A DNA stretch of 64,000 nucleotides from Littorina saxatilis. Its lineage: Eukaryota > Mollusca > Gastropoda > Littorinimorpha > Littorinidae. The notes below the pieces were generated by a model. It had not been told where the DNA came from and did no database searches. It saw nothing but the letters and a program-made list of their open reading frames with translations. This document shows positions 12,504 through 23,431 of the stretch, one piece after another. The stretch's first letter is position 1. Every line of letters starts with the position of its first letter. Made by a program: the position numbers and the translations under genes. The stretch is taken from the NCBI RefSeq assembly GCF_037325665.1, contig NC_090261.1, positions 27,423,240 to 27,487,239 of the forward strand, in the 5' to 3' direction.

Positions 12504-15500
12504 TCAACTATGCAAGCCAGTCGCCCCAGACGAAATCCATCTAAACACAGGAGAAGAAACCAGCCACAAGCAGAACTCAAACACTGAGATTTTCACCAGT
12601 TCCCATCGCTCTGACAGGCGTGTGCGTACCACGCACCGAATGCCATCACAGTGTTTTTGCTTTTCCTCTGCCACCGCTCGCACGCAGCTGCGAGACATGT
12701 TGATGAAAGAGGTGGCGTTGGCTCGAATTTTGAGCGCTGCTTCAATGCCTCGAAGGACATCGTTTGTTTTGAGAATGAGCAGGAGCTGCCTGGGGACACG
12801 GTTTAGGATGTCGCTGATTTCATAGAGATAGTTGCTCACGTTCGTCTTGATTTCTGAACCCTGGAAAAGTAAAAGCTAACCTATCAGCCATTAGAGCATG
12901 GAGACATTATAGAATCCTTTTTTCTTTGCCTAAATGTTCAGATTAGGATGGAGAGTTGGGAGAGCTTCTAAAAGGCCAGAGCACTATCAGCTACAGAAGT
13001 AATATGAAATTATTCCTTTTCGTTCAAGGAGTAAGTTCTACATAATTTTAGTCTCCCACAAAGTGAGACATTGATGCAACATATTTATCTCAGTGATAGC
13101 TGGTTACGTTTATACCTCTTGCTGTCTCATTACAAAAAGATGAACACCTCTGATCTGAGATGATTCCAAGTACTTAATATATTCACAACACAAAGTTACC
13201 AACATGTAGTATACATTACACAGAGGGAAATATATATTAAAGCCATGGTTGCTGCATGACTTTAATGGTATTCCAAGATTTGTTTGTTTGTTTGTTTGTT
13301 TGCTTAACGCCCAGCCGACCACGAAGGGCCATATCAGGGCGGTGCTGCATTGACATATAACGTGCACCACACACAAGACAGAAGTCGCAGCACAGGCTTC
13401 ATGTCTCACCCAGTCACATTATTCTGACACCGGACCAACCAGTCCTAGCACTAACCCCATAATGCCAGACGCCAGGCGGAGCAGCCACTAGATTGCCAAT
13501 TTTAAAGTCTTAGGTATGACCCGGCCAGGGTTCGAACCCACAACCTCCCGATCACGGGGCGGATGCCTTACCACTAGGCCAACCAAGAAGCCAAAAAAGA
13601 AACAAATGATCAAACTAAGGTTCACAGAAAAAGGCTGCACAGTGACAAAGATGAATTGATCGATAAAATCAGAAAACACCTTTTAACGAAGCATCCTGAT
13701 TTAAAATCATATAAAGACGTACCTCTGCCTCCGTAAACTCATGTATGCTGATGCCTGCTTGCAGAGCTTTCCATGATCGTGCAGTCAGCATGCAGGCAAA
13801 GAGGCCAAACATGTGTCCCACATTCATGGCATCTGCATGCCTCTTCATCCCTTCTACATCTGCGTTGATCATTGCCAGCCACATCTTGCTGTAGTGCACT
13901 CGGAAATCATCTGTAAGAGTCTGTGAGTAGGGCAGAAAGAAAATTTATAGTCAAAATTCATAGAACAAAATATTTTGTTTTACATTATAGTAGCGTAGTT
14001 TGAATTAAATTTTGAATAATATGAAGTTTCATACATGTAGATGGCTGACACACATGTTCCTGTGCATAGTTTATGGATAACGTGTAGTTGGGAAGTTAAG
14101 AGTAGAAATAATTAGTATTTAGTGTAGGAGGAGGGTTGGGGGTGGGTAGGGAGGGGGTGGGTATGGTTTACTTTGAGCAGGTCGGTTTCAGTTTTAATAA
14201 ACAATTTTAGAGAATTGTGTATCTTCTATTTGAGTCTTTCGTGTTTTAGACATTGATGCATTTAATAGTTTTAACGAGTTGCCTTTTGTTTTATCATTCT
14301 GTTGTTTATCTAGCTGTGCTGTGTATCTTATAAGAAGTTCTTAAATGTTCGAAGTTATTTTAGCATATAGGTTGTTGTTTTTTTAAAAAAAAAAAATTTT
14401 TATGGTCTTAACAGTTAAACATGTATTACGTTATCATTAAGATTCATGCTTTGTTAGCACTAAGCAGTTGTTTTAATCAGTCTGGTTTTCTCTTGTTTTC
14501 ATCTTATGAACATTCTAAATGTTAGACTAACTTATTGTCTTGTACAGAATAACAACTGTGTGAATGGTGCTATACTGAATGAAAGAGTGTGACATGAAGT
14601 TCTTGTACATCATTGTAAAGAGTGTGAATGACGTTTTAGTTTAGATGTCAAGCGCTTAGAGCAAGCCTTTTTAACGAAAGTTTTTGATTTAGCGCTATAT
14701 AAATGTTCTTATTATTATTATTATTATCTTATTATTATTGTTGATTTACACAAACCATACCTTCACATGAATTTAAAAATATATATATATATTGTCCACT
14801 CGAGAACAGCAACTGCAGCATGATTAGGAAGTAAAGCACAAACACAGTAAATGATAACCAACCTCAAAATTATTACAATTCACTCAAGAACAAAAATGAT
14901 TTGAAAAAAAAAAATCTTACTAAGAACACAACGCGTTCTGTGGGAAAAAAAAAATAACGTCCTGCTCAATAAGCACTTTGGCAACTGTGTCCATGACAAC
15001 AATCATGGCTTTGATAACAAGGATAACATACCATAACAGAAGAAAAAATTCACCCAATAAGTATAGAAGTCTATAAGGACGTAAAGAAACACTATTGGAT
15101 TTGCAAAACCATTTGTGTGTCACGAGGGGTGGGGTTGACAAATATGTCACCATACCAATAGTAACCACGACAACATACCTGATAGAGACCATGGTCCAGT
15201 AGAACCAGCTGTGTGCCGCGAGGCGTGCGGTTGACAAGGACATTACCAGGGTGAGGGTCACAGTGGACATAGCCTTGAACGAAAATCATCTCACTGTACA
15301 GCTGTCCTAATCTTCTGGACACCTGAAAAAAACACCAAGAAACCTCGTGTGACTAACCAACCACACTTTATCAATCACCAAGAAAGCTCTTGTGACTAAC
15401 CACACACACTTTATCTCCTTCCTCATTTTGTTTTCCGATAGAACAAAGGCAACAGCAGTATCAAGCACAAAGGCTGACAAAACACACAGATAAACAACTA

Positions 15501-15560
15501 ACAATACCATATTTACACAAGTACAAAAGAACTGGTTCTCCTCGATCCTCCTCCCTGCGA

Positions 15561-15602
<42 letters not shown>

Positions 15603-17700
15603 CACATATGCAACAATAATGGTCATTCATGACCGTAGTTGCAAAACGGAAGAAGAGAACACACACACACACCGAACACACACATTATACAAGCTAACTA
15701 GTGTAAATCATTATAAACCAACAGACCTCATCTACAGAGATTCCTTGCTGCTGCATGTAAGCCAGGTCATCCACTTTGCCCCCTTCACAGAACTCCATGG
15801 TCAGAACTCGCGGTGATGACAGCTCCCAGTAGATTTGGGGGATCTGACACAAACATGATCACATATCATGGGTTGATCATATTTCAGTGAGTGCAACAGC
15901 CTGGTCTTCATAGTTTCTGAACCATAAAGCTACTGATTTTAAACCCCGAACAACTCAAGCTTTCTTTTTTGTTAGAAGTAACAGTGTGTTCACTCCAAGT
16001 GAAAAATTCAATCAACTGAGAGTAAGAAAAATGTAAAGCCAATATAAAACAAACAACAGCACATCCCTTGGTAATCATTCCAACTACATCGTATTTTCAC
16101 ATTCGTTCACCAAACAAACAAATAAACAAATAAACAAACATGTCCTTACAAGTGCAAAATAAAATCTAAACAAAAAAGACAGAAGCAATCAAAAACATGG
16201 ACCTGCCAACCCTTGTAAAACCTCCGGTGCATATATTTTCATTTTTCGGAATTTTCAGCGTAGCAAATGGTGTTTTAGTCTAGTATTGTCTAAAATGTAT
16301 TCGTACATCCACATTTAGGCTATTTTGCACAAGAATAGACATTTAAAAAAAGTTTATTTTGAAAAGAAACATAATGGCCAATAGAGAGTGTCTGCAGTGC
16401 CCTTTTTCAGTGTGGACAATGTTTCATGACACAAATTCTGACCGCTACACGGAGCGAGAATCAGAAATGAGTACCACGACGCACAAAAAAAAAACATGCT
16501 TGAGATTATTTGTTTGAGCGTAGCCATTCAAAGCTTGGCATAACAGTGTATTAATTTGTGTTAAAACGTAGCATGCTATGCTTAAAGCGTAGAAGGTGGT
16601 AGCTCTGACCATACAAGCATATATATATACAAACCTTGAGAAAATCAAAATGATGCAGCTGCCTGGCTACTCTTTCACAGTTCTGTCCTTCATTTACAAA
16701 ATCTAATTCAACAGGAAGGTTCTTTTTGGTCTCCTCTGCCAGCCAGGCATACTGGAAACCCGGGAATAACCAAGCGATGCCATGAACCAGAAGCTGAAAA
16801 TAAAAATCACATATTTCCATTCAGAAAAACAGAACAGAAGTAAACAATCTGTCATCCTAACTCACTATAACCAAGTTCCTAACCTCCTTCCCTAGTCTGA
16901 TACGCAAAATCTGATTAATCTTTCAAAAACAAACAAACAACAAGTCGCGTAAGGCGAAAATACAACATTTAGTCAAGCTCAGTCGAACTCACAGAATGAA
17001 ACTGAACGCATTGCATTTTTTCCGCAAGACCGTACACTCGTAGCATTGTCTGTCCACCGCTCGATCGTGGCAAAGGCAGTGAAATTAACAATCCAGAAAA
17101 GCGCGGTAGCGGTTGCGTTGAGGAGGATAGCACGCTTTTCTATATCTCTATTCTTTTTAACTCTCTGAACTTCTTTTTAATCCAAACATATCATATCTGT
17201 ATATTTTTGGAATCAGGAACAGACAAGGAATAAGATGAAATTGTTTTTAAATCGATTTCAGAAATTGAATTTTAATCATAATTTTTATATTTTTAATTTT
17301 CAGAGCTTGTTTTTAATCCAAATATAACATATTTATATGTTTTTGGAATCAGAAAATAATGAAGAATACGATAAACGTAATTTTGAATCGTTTTATAAAA
17401 AAATAATTTTAATTACAATTTTCAGATTTTAATGACCAAAGTCATTAATTAATTTTTAAGCCTCCTAGCTGAAATGCAACACCAAAGTCCGGCCTTCGTC
17501 GAAGATTGCTTGGCCAAAATTTCAATCAATTTGATTGAAAAATGAGGGTGTGACAGTGCCGCCTCAACTTTTACAAAATGCCGGATATGACGTCATCAAA
17601 GACATTTATCGAAAAAATGGAAAAAACGTCTGGGGATATCATACCCAGGAACTCTCATGAACAATTTCATAAAGATCGGTCCAGTAGTTTACTCTGAATC

Positions 17701-17786
<86 letters not shown>

Positions 17787-20700
17787 ACGACCCTCGTCTC
17801 AATACCCCCCTCTATGTTAAAACATTTAGTCAAAACTTGAGTAAATGTAAAAAGACAAAGAAGACAAAACTCGATTTTGATGACTTTACAAACAAAGTTA
17901 CTCTTCTCTGACATTTTAATGATAATAATAATAATAAAACATTCTTTTATAGCGCTGTTCACTGCCGAATGGCAGTCTCATGGCGCTTTACATTAGACAT
18001 TAAAATTTAACATTTTACATATATATATAAAAAGTTTTCTCGTAAGGAATAACATACAAGCATTAAAAACCATTCATAGACAACGACCACTTATAAAAAG
18101 GCCCATAAGATAATATAAGATAATCTAGAAAAATTGTTTTTAAAAAGATGAAAACACATCCAGGGGACAAAGCTCGTATAATTGTTCCGGCCAATAAAAA
18201 GCTGCAAGTATGCACTTGTGTAAATTTGAAAAAAGAATCCAATAAAACAATTATTTCAAAACGTATCCGACCTACCAACCCTTTGGCTTTATGATCAATA
18301 ACAAACATTTGTGTGTGTGTGTGTGTGCCTCATATACCTCCATGGTTTTGATGTCAATGTAGGAGTGGGCCTTTACTCTAGGATGCTGAACCTTGACAGC
18401 AACCACAGTTCCGTCTTTCAAGGTGGCTTTGTGGACCTGGGCTAGTGACGCTGCTCCCAGAGGCTCTGGTTCAAACGACGTGAATAGATCTTCTACCTGC
18501 AGGAAAGAGTCGACAACAGTTTCCAATTGTTTCTTTTATAATATAATACGATATATGATAGATGGGTCGAAGGGGTTGGGTGGACAAAGACACACAAACA
18601 AAGACAGACAGACAGGCACATGCACATGGACAGACAGACACACACACACACACACACACACTCACGAGACACATGCACACAGACAGACAGATACACAAAC
18701 ACAGATGCACACCTACACACCCCTGTCTCCCAAACACCCACGACAGTAAGATAAGAATAGAAAAAAAAAAACACCACCAAATTGCTAAAAAGTCAAACCT
18801 ATCGATAGCCACGTACCACATAACTACAAACATATTTACCTTTCAAATAAAATCAACTCACCTTTTCACCCAAATCATCCTCAATGACTTTGTACAGTTC
18901 CTTGAGCTCTGACTGTGGAGCCTCATTGTGGAAGATTTTCATGGTGCGCACATACTCTTTGGGCAGCAGGTATTCCAGGGATCCTATGTGCTGACCCACT
19001 TTGATGAAGGCACCTCCATTCTTTTTGCACATTTCTCTCAGTCGTTCCGCTGACCGCTGGTGAATCTGAAAAACAGATACAGCAGTGATTGCTGTGAGCA
19101 GACACCTGACATGTACGGACAGATTTGCTGGGCACGGAGTGTTTTCGAACAATAATTGCACCCTCTTAAGCGGACACCTGCAAAATGTGGACAAGGACAG
19201 TCATTTTGGGTTTGAACAGACAGACGATTATTAAATTTTCACCACAACAAAATCGATAACAGAGCAGTCCGGTTGTCAGTACAAAGGTCACAGCCGCAGG
19301 GGGAAAGAGGAGTGATGAGTCTCGTATTCACTTGAGTGCACGTGTACCCAGCAGGAGGGGGGGGAGTTTTGGCCAGGAGTGGAGTACACTTTCTTGCATT
19401 CAAATGCAAAGATGCCAACATAAAACTGCAGTTTGGTTTTTTCTTTCTTGTCTTTTGGACATAAACAACAGATCAGAAGCTACAGTCGCTGAAAGCCCTC
19501 AGAGAAAGAGAGTGAAAAATCGGCCTCAGTAATCTCAGCATCGTGTGTCTGTGTGTAACCTCTGTCATTGACAAAATTAACAAAGCCACCATATTCTTTT
19601 TTCCCCTCAGCCTTGACCAGTGAGTCATTGCCTAATCTGTGAGCCCTTCTGTTTTCTTGCTTTGTAGATCACTATACCTACCCTGAGAACTGAGAAAATC
19701 AGGCCTTACAAAGGAGGTAAATCTAGTGAGGCTATGTACAGTAACTCTGAAAAAGCAAGGTCTTAAAAGAGGGAAAAATCTTTGATTAGAGAGCCCTAAA
19801 GGAGGTCGGTGAGGGTTGGGGTTGTCGTAAGGTGTGTGTGTGTGTGTGTGGGGGGGGGGGGATTAAACTTAAAGGGGTATTTGTGTATGCACTGTTAGAT
19901 TTGCCTAAAAACAGCCACCATAAATGAGAATAAATTAAAGGCACAATTTTATTTTGAAAGGTGCTATTTGACTGAGGCCCAATTAAGCAGAGTGATATTA
20001 AAAATTGATGAACATCCCTTGCAGATTATGTGTGGTTTTGAACTCTTGGAACCACCAATATTTTGAAAAAAAATATAACTACTCCTAGTTGCAATACTTG
20101 CATATCCACATTTCATTATAGGTATTAGAAAGAATCTCACCTGTGATTTGATTTCTGGGTAATCTGGTGAATCAGCATCTGCTCTACCAAGTGTCCACTT
20201 ATAATCAAAAGCAATACCAGCACACTGCAAAACATAGAGACTAAAAATCAACAAAATAAATCATACTCATAGAATGTTTTCTTCCAAATCATTGTGCGTG
20301 CATGTTTACGTATGTACATGTATTGTATCCATCAAATAGTTACAGAGAATAGAACAGACAGCAGGACAGAGTGAGAGAAAAGAGAAATGAAGAACGGGGG
20401 AGAAAGAAAACAAACAAACAAAACAAATATATATCACAAGAAATCTAACCAGCTTCAACCAGCAAACCAAAATTTTTCCCTGTGCATGTAGACTAGAATG
20501 TTTGAGCAACTAAAACTGAGAAAAGGAGATCAAAAAGCTCACACAAGATCTTGATGAAGATCCATTGAAGTGACTTTATAATACTAACAGAATATGACAC
20601 TATACATGTATAACCAAGAAGGCTTGAATTTCCATACATTTTACAAAATGCAGTAAATCACGAGTATGAAAAAATACACAAAAAGAAGTAGACGCAGAGG

Positions 20701-20893
20701 AAGAAGATAAAGAAGTGCGCAATTGATAAACTTTATTTAACTTAGTGGCACTTACAGCCCATGCCGCTCGTCCAAATCGCACAACCCCAACGGTTGACAC
20801 CTCCCAGTCATTGTTCTTTAGCAGAACGGCTGTACCTCCCACAGTGGCACCCAGTGCCACCACCTTCAGACCTCGCCACACTCGCCTTGACAT
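12504..20893 (-). CDS. ADCK1: ADCK1, aarF-domain (UbiB-type) atypical kinase, 9 exons
   Basis: Exons in order: 20756-20893, 20141-20224, 18862-19065, 18338-18496, 16635-16793, 15727-15843, 15179-15322, 13723-13920, 12504-12860. They give 519 aa (human about 523-530). All eight introns are phase 0 with GT-AG ends. Family marks: KVGQ at 96-99, the diagnostic UbiB KxGQ motif; the A-rich loop PLGAASLAQVH (154-164) that replaces a P-loop; Lys177 in VAVKVQ; catalytic loop VHCDPHPGNVLV (Asp309, Asn314); and metal-binding LLDHG (Asp330). The N-terminus is basic then hydrophobic (MSRRVWRGLKVVALGATVGG), consistent with mitochondrial import or anchoring. The C-terminal block with NHVPRQ/LLILKTND-type sequence matches vertebrate ADCK1 closely. 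The family acts in mitochondrial lipid and cristae homeostasis. TGATTACAG just upstream (acceptor at 20915-20917) suggests a further 5' UTR exon. It is divergent from SNW1. Confidence 0.97.
13279..13582 (-). mobile_element. tRNA-headed SINE family T1
   Basis: Reading the - strand, the head has box A TGGCCTAGTGG and box B GGTTCGAACCC, then a 200-bp body, ending in CGTTAAGCAAACAAAC. It is flanked by the short direct repeat CCAAGA (13273-13278 and 13583-13588). It lies in ADCK1 intron 8. Other copies are at 46387-46721 and 59134-59400. Confidence 0.9.
14640..14735 (+). mobile_element. LINE/SINE 3' tail
   Basis: TCAAGCGCTTAGAG leads to TTAGCGCTATATAAATG and a (TTA)n tail. This is the 3' end shared by L2/CR1-like LINEs and their SINEs. 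It lies in ADCK1 intron 7 with only the tail recognisable. Confidence 0.65.
15100..15152 (-). pseudogene. Decayed copy of ADCK1 exon 7 segment in intron 7
   Basis: About 27 bp after the exon 7 donor, the - strand reads GDIFVNPTPRDTQMVL in the frame of the exon. This mirrors the exon's GNVLVNRTPRGTQLVL. The LLDHG motif that follows in the exon is replaced by LQIQ, so the catalytic Asp is absent. By eye roughly 70% of bases match. It is a partial tandem duplicate of the catalytic-loop segment and is not part of the spliced gene, because exon 8 follows exon 7 in frame. Confidence 0.8.
16930..17860 (+). mobile_element. Dispersed AT-rich repeat C with internal CA tract
   Basis: Begins near AAGTCGCGTAAGGCGAAAAT and ACATTTAGTCAAGCT. 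It contains two related copies of a TTTTTAATCCAAAYATA / TTTTTGGAATCAG segment, then GATCGGTCCAGTAGTTTA, then an 80-bp CA tract (17705-17784). It ends in a hairpin near CATTTAGTCAAAACTTGAG. I recognise this as a very common repeat type of caenogastropod genomes, from memory rather than a search. It lies in ADCK1 intron 4. The class is uncertain. Confidence 0.7.
17915..18000 (-). mobile_element. LINE/SINE 3' tail
   Basis: Read on the - strand, AAAGCGCCATGAGACT leads to AGCGCTATAAAAG and a (TTA)n tail. It is the same tail type as at 14640 and 41250. Confidence 0.6.
18590..18730. repeat. CA/CAGA microsatellite
   Basis: Mixed ACAGAC and CACA units in ADCK1 intron 3. The open frames of CVCV and THTH type across it are spurious. 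Confidence 0.85.
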
Positions 20894-21648
20894 TTTTCAA
20901 CTCTGTTTTCACATCTGTAATCAATAGTGCTTTTAGTTATGCGCTATAGAAATCTCCTTTATAATAATACATTCATGATCTTGGGCTGCGATAATTAAGA
21001 AAAATAAATGACACAGGAAACTGGATATTAAGGGCCAGTGAAGTTATAACATACTGAAAATATCAGTTAAAATTTGAAACATGTCTCGCTGATTACAGCA
21101 GTACTTGGCATTCATTTTCTAAATATTTTTACTTCTAGATGTTTGCTTTTCGTTGCTTGTGCTGGCAGAATATAAAAGCTTTTCGTTAAGAAAACGAAAG
21201 TTACGCAAGAACTACCTCCTCAAGTAGACGACGTGATAGCAAAGAACTCCAGAGGGATTTGGACAGTTTGGTCGACTGGGCAGACAAGTGGCAGATGCGC
21301 TTTAATGCAGATAAGTGTAAGACATTACAGTTGGGTACAAAAAATCAGAAACTTGTGTATAATATGAGAAAACCTGGCAGCGTAGACAGAGTTGATCTGG
21401 AGAGCTCAAGTGCAGAAAAGGACCTTGGGGTCAATGTAGACAGTGAATTGAAATTCTCAAAGCACGTGGAAACACAAGTCAACAAAGCAAATAGAATCCT
21501 GGGTCTCATTAGACGGTCTTATGAGCATTTGGACGCAGAAACGCTAAGACTTCTCTTTGTTGCACTTGTACGGCCTCATCTAGAATTTGCAAATGTGGTG
21601 TGGAGTCCCCGACTCGAGAAAGATAAAAATCTGATTGAAAGTGTGTTA

Positions 21649-22309
21649 GGCCAACAAAAAAAAATTGTCTGTTTCTGGTCACCCAACCGACCCTAAATTT
21701 CGGCGCCGACCCTAAACTTTTTTTTTCCAAACTCAAAATTTATTTTTTTTTTTTTTTGGGTGGTAAGGCCCAAAAAAAAAATAGGTGTGGTTACGGTAAC
21801 ATAGCCAAAAAAAATAGGGTAGGAAGGTAGGCAATCACTTTTTTTTTTTTTACTTTTTTTTCTAGTGTGTACAAATTAAACCTACTTGACAGGGAAATAA
21901 GTGTGCGACTCGGGCGCTTTCGCTTTCATTGCGTTTTCTGCACTCGTTTACTTGTTTTTTGTTGTATTTTTTTGACAAATGTAATAAAAAGTTATAGGGT
22001 CGGCCCCAAAAAATAGGGTAGGTCGGGTTACCGTAACCACACCTATTTTTTTTTTAGGCCTTAAAGGACAGGGTGAGAAAATTAACAACAAAAACGTGTG
22101 AAAACAAAAGTCCGCTGACGATTTGTAAATGTGTTGAGTGTCTTGTCTCTATGTATAGTGAATCCAGTCTCTTTGCGCGATTTTTGAAGTTAGTTTTATT
22201 GGTCTACATTTGGGGTAAAAAAAAAAATAAAAAAAATAAAAATCCCTACCTACCGACCCTATTTTTTTTAGCCATGTTACCAGAAACAGACAATTTTTTT
22301 TTTTTTTCC
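21649..22309. mobile_element. Tourist/PIF-Harbinger-like MITE (outer), inserted in a LINE
   Basis: Left end GGCCAAC then A-run then TTGTCTGTTTCTGG; right end CCAGAAACAGACAA then T-run then CC. It is flanked by the 3-bp duplication TTA (21646-21648 and 22310-22312) exactly where the LINE reading is broken. GG(C)C ends with a TWA duplication are typical of PIF/Harbinger MITEs. It contains CGACCCTA blocks shared with copies near 27.4, 61.2 and 63.2 kb. Confidence 0.85.
21767..22060. mobile_element. Tourist-like MITE (inner), nested
   Basis: Left terminus GGCCC, A-run, TAGGTGTGGTTACGGTAAC; right terminus GTTACCGTAACCACACCTA, T-run, AGGCC. These are inverted repeats of about 35 bp. The flanks are TAA on the left and TTA on the right. 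A related copy in the other orientation is at 55023-55359. It lies entirely inside the 21649-22309 MITE, so it inserted later. Confidence 0.85.
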
Positions 22310-23339
22310 TTAAGAAGAGCCACGAAGTGTATCCCAGGGTTGAAGACCTTGAGTTACGAAGAGCGTTTGAGAGTCTTGAAAGTTCCAAGCATGTGCTATA
22401 GGCATATCCGGGGAGACATGATTGAAGCATACAAATTCGTGCATGGATACTACGATTGCAAGAACCCACTGGAGCTGAATAGCCCGTGTAATACCTGTGG
22501 ACATCAGTTCAAGCTCAGGAAGAAACAATGCAGAACAGCTCTCCGACAATCTTTCTTCACGAAAAGAATCATAGACACATGGAACTCCTTGGACAAGAAT
22601 GTAGTAGAAGCGCCGACAATGAACAGTTTCAAAAATCGCTTGGACAGTATGCACTGAAAGACTATATATATATGTATAGCCCAAATGTCAGTATGCCTCT
22701 CACTACAAATTCCCACCAGCCAAGAAAAAGTTGATAGAATAGGCCACGGTCAAAAGATCGTGTAGGTTACCTAGCCCAAAGTTAGGCTAGGATAGCAACT
22801 GATCAAAAGATCAGACAAAGGCTCAACAGCCTAAGTGACCAGTCTGTCAACATATCATCATATCATTAATCATACCATCACTGATTATTCCCTTATCACG
22901 GACATGTCTTCAACAAACACAAAAGACACTTCTACTGGGAAAAAACAACGATTCTGTTCTGCTTTTGTTACTAAGTAACGGCATTCAATGTATGGAATCA
23001 ATCCATGCAGGTACTGAAGAAAACGAACTTGCCACAGTCGATGGACACTTCCAATCTGGTCCAGAGGACACAAGAAGTCAACAATTTGGTTGGATAGTGA
23101 CCTCCCCTGCAGACACTTTTGACCAAAAAATGCCAAAACCATGCTTTTGTGCTCGAATTTTTTTTTATTATGATAGTTCAAAAACGTGTAATTTTTTGTT
23201 ATCATTACTAACAAATGAACAGCGTCCTTCAGGAGAAACTAGAATGAAGAGGAAACAGACTGCATGAGATCGTTTGGCGATTATTCAGTATTTAGATAAC
23301 CGGATACGTGGTTTTTGTTTGCAAGACGAGAAACTACGA

Positions 23340-23431
23340 GATTAGACTACGCCATTTTGGGAGAAGTTGGTAATCTAGTGGAATTTCTACGACAGATCTC
23401 GGGGTATAAGGTTCCCCAATACAACGAAAAA
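23340..23431. promoter_or_regulatory. SNW1 5' flank with YY1-like CGCCATTTT site
   Basis: CGCCATTTT at 23350-23358 lies about 75 bp upstream of the SNW1 start codon. It matches the reverse complement of the AAAATGGCG YY1 motif common at animal housekeeping promoters and 5' UTRs. Whether this also serves ADCK1 (ATG at 20893, likely spliced 5' UTR) is inference. Confidence 0.4.

Larger units (their letters stand above)
21195..22885 (+). mobile_element. 5'-truncated LINE (CR1/jockey-type) 3' fragment, interrupted by MITEs
   Basis: A reverse-transcriptase C-terminal region starts just after the expected catalytic-Asp motif: DSLVDWADKWQMRFNADKC, then DLGVNVDSELKFSKHV, then RPHLEFANVVWSP. It is cut at about 21645 and resumes at about 22310 with RRATKCIPGLKTLSYEERL and runs to a stop at 22657. 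A 3' UTR follows, ending in ATC-rich repeats near 22880. The loss of the 5' part is typical of incomplete target-primed insertion. The interruption is a nested pair of MITEs (21649-22309). The fragment lies between the divergent ADCK1 and SNW1 starts. Confidence 0.88.
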
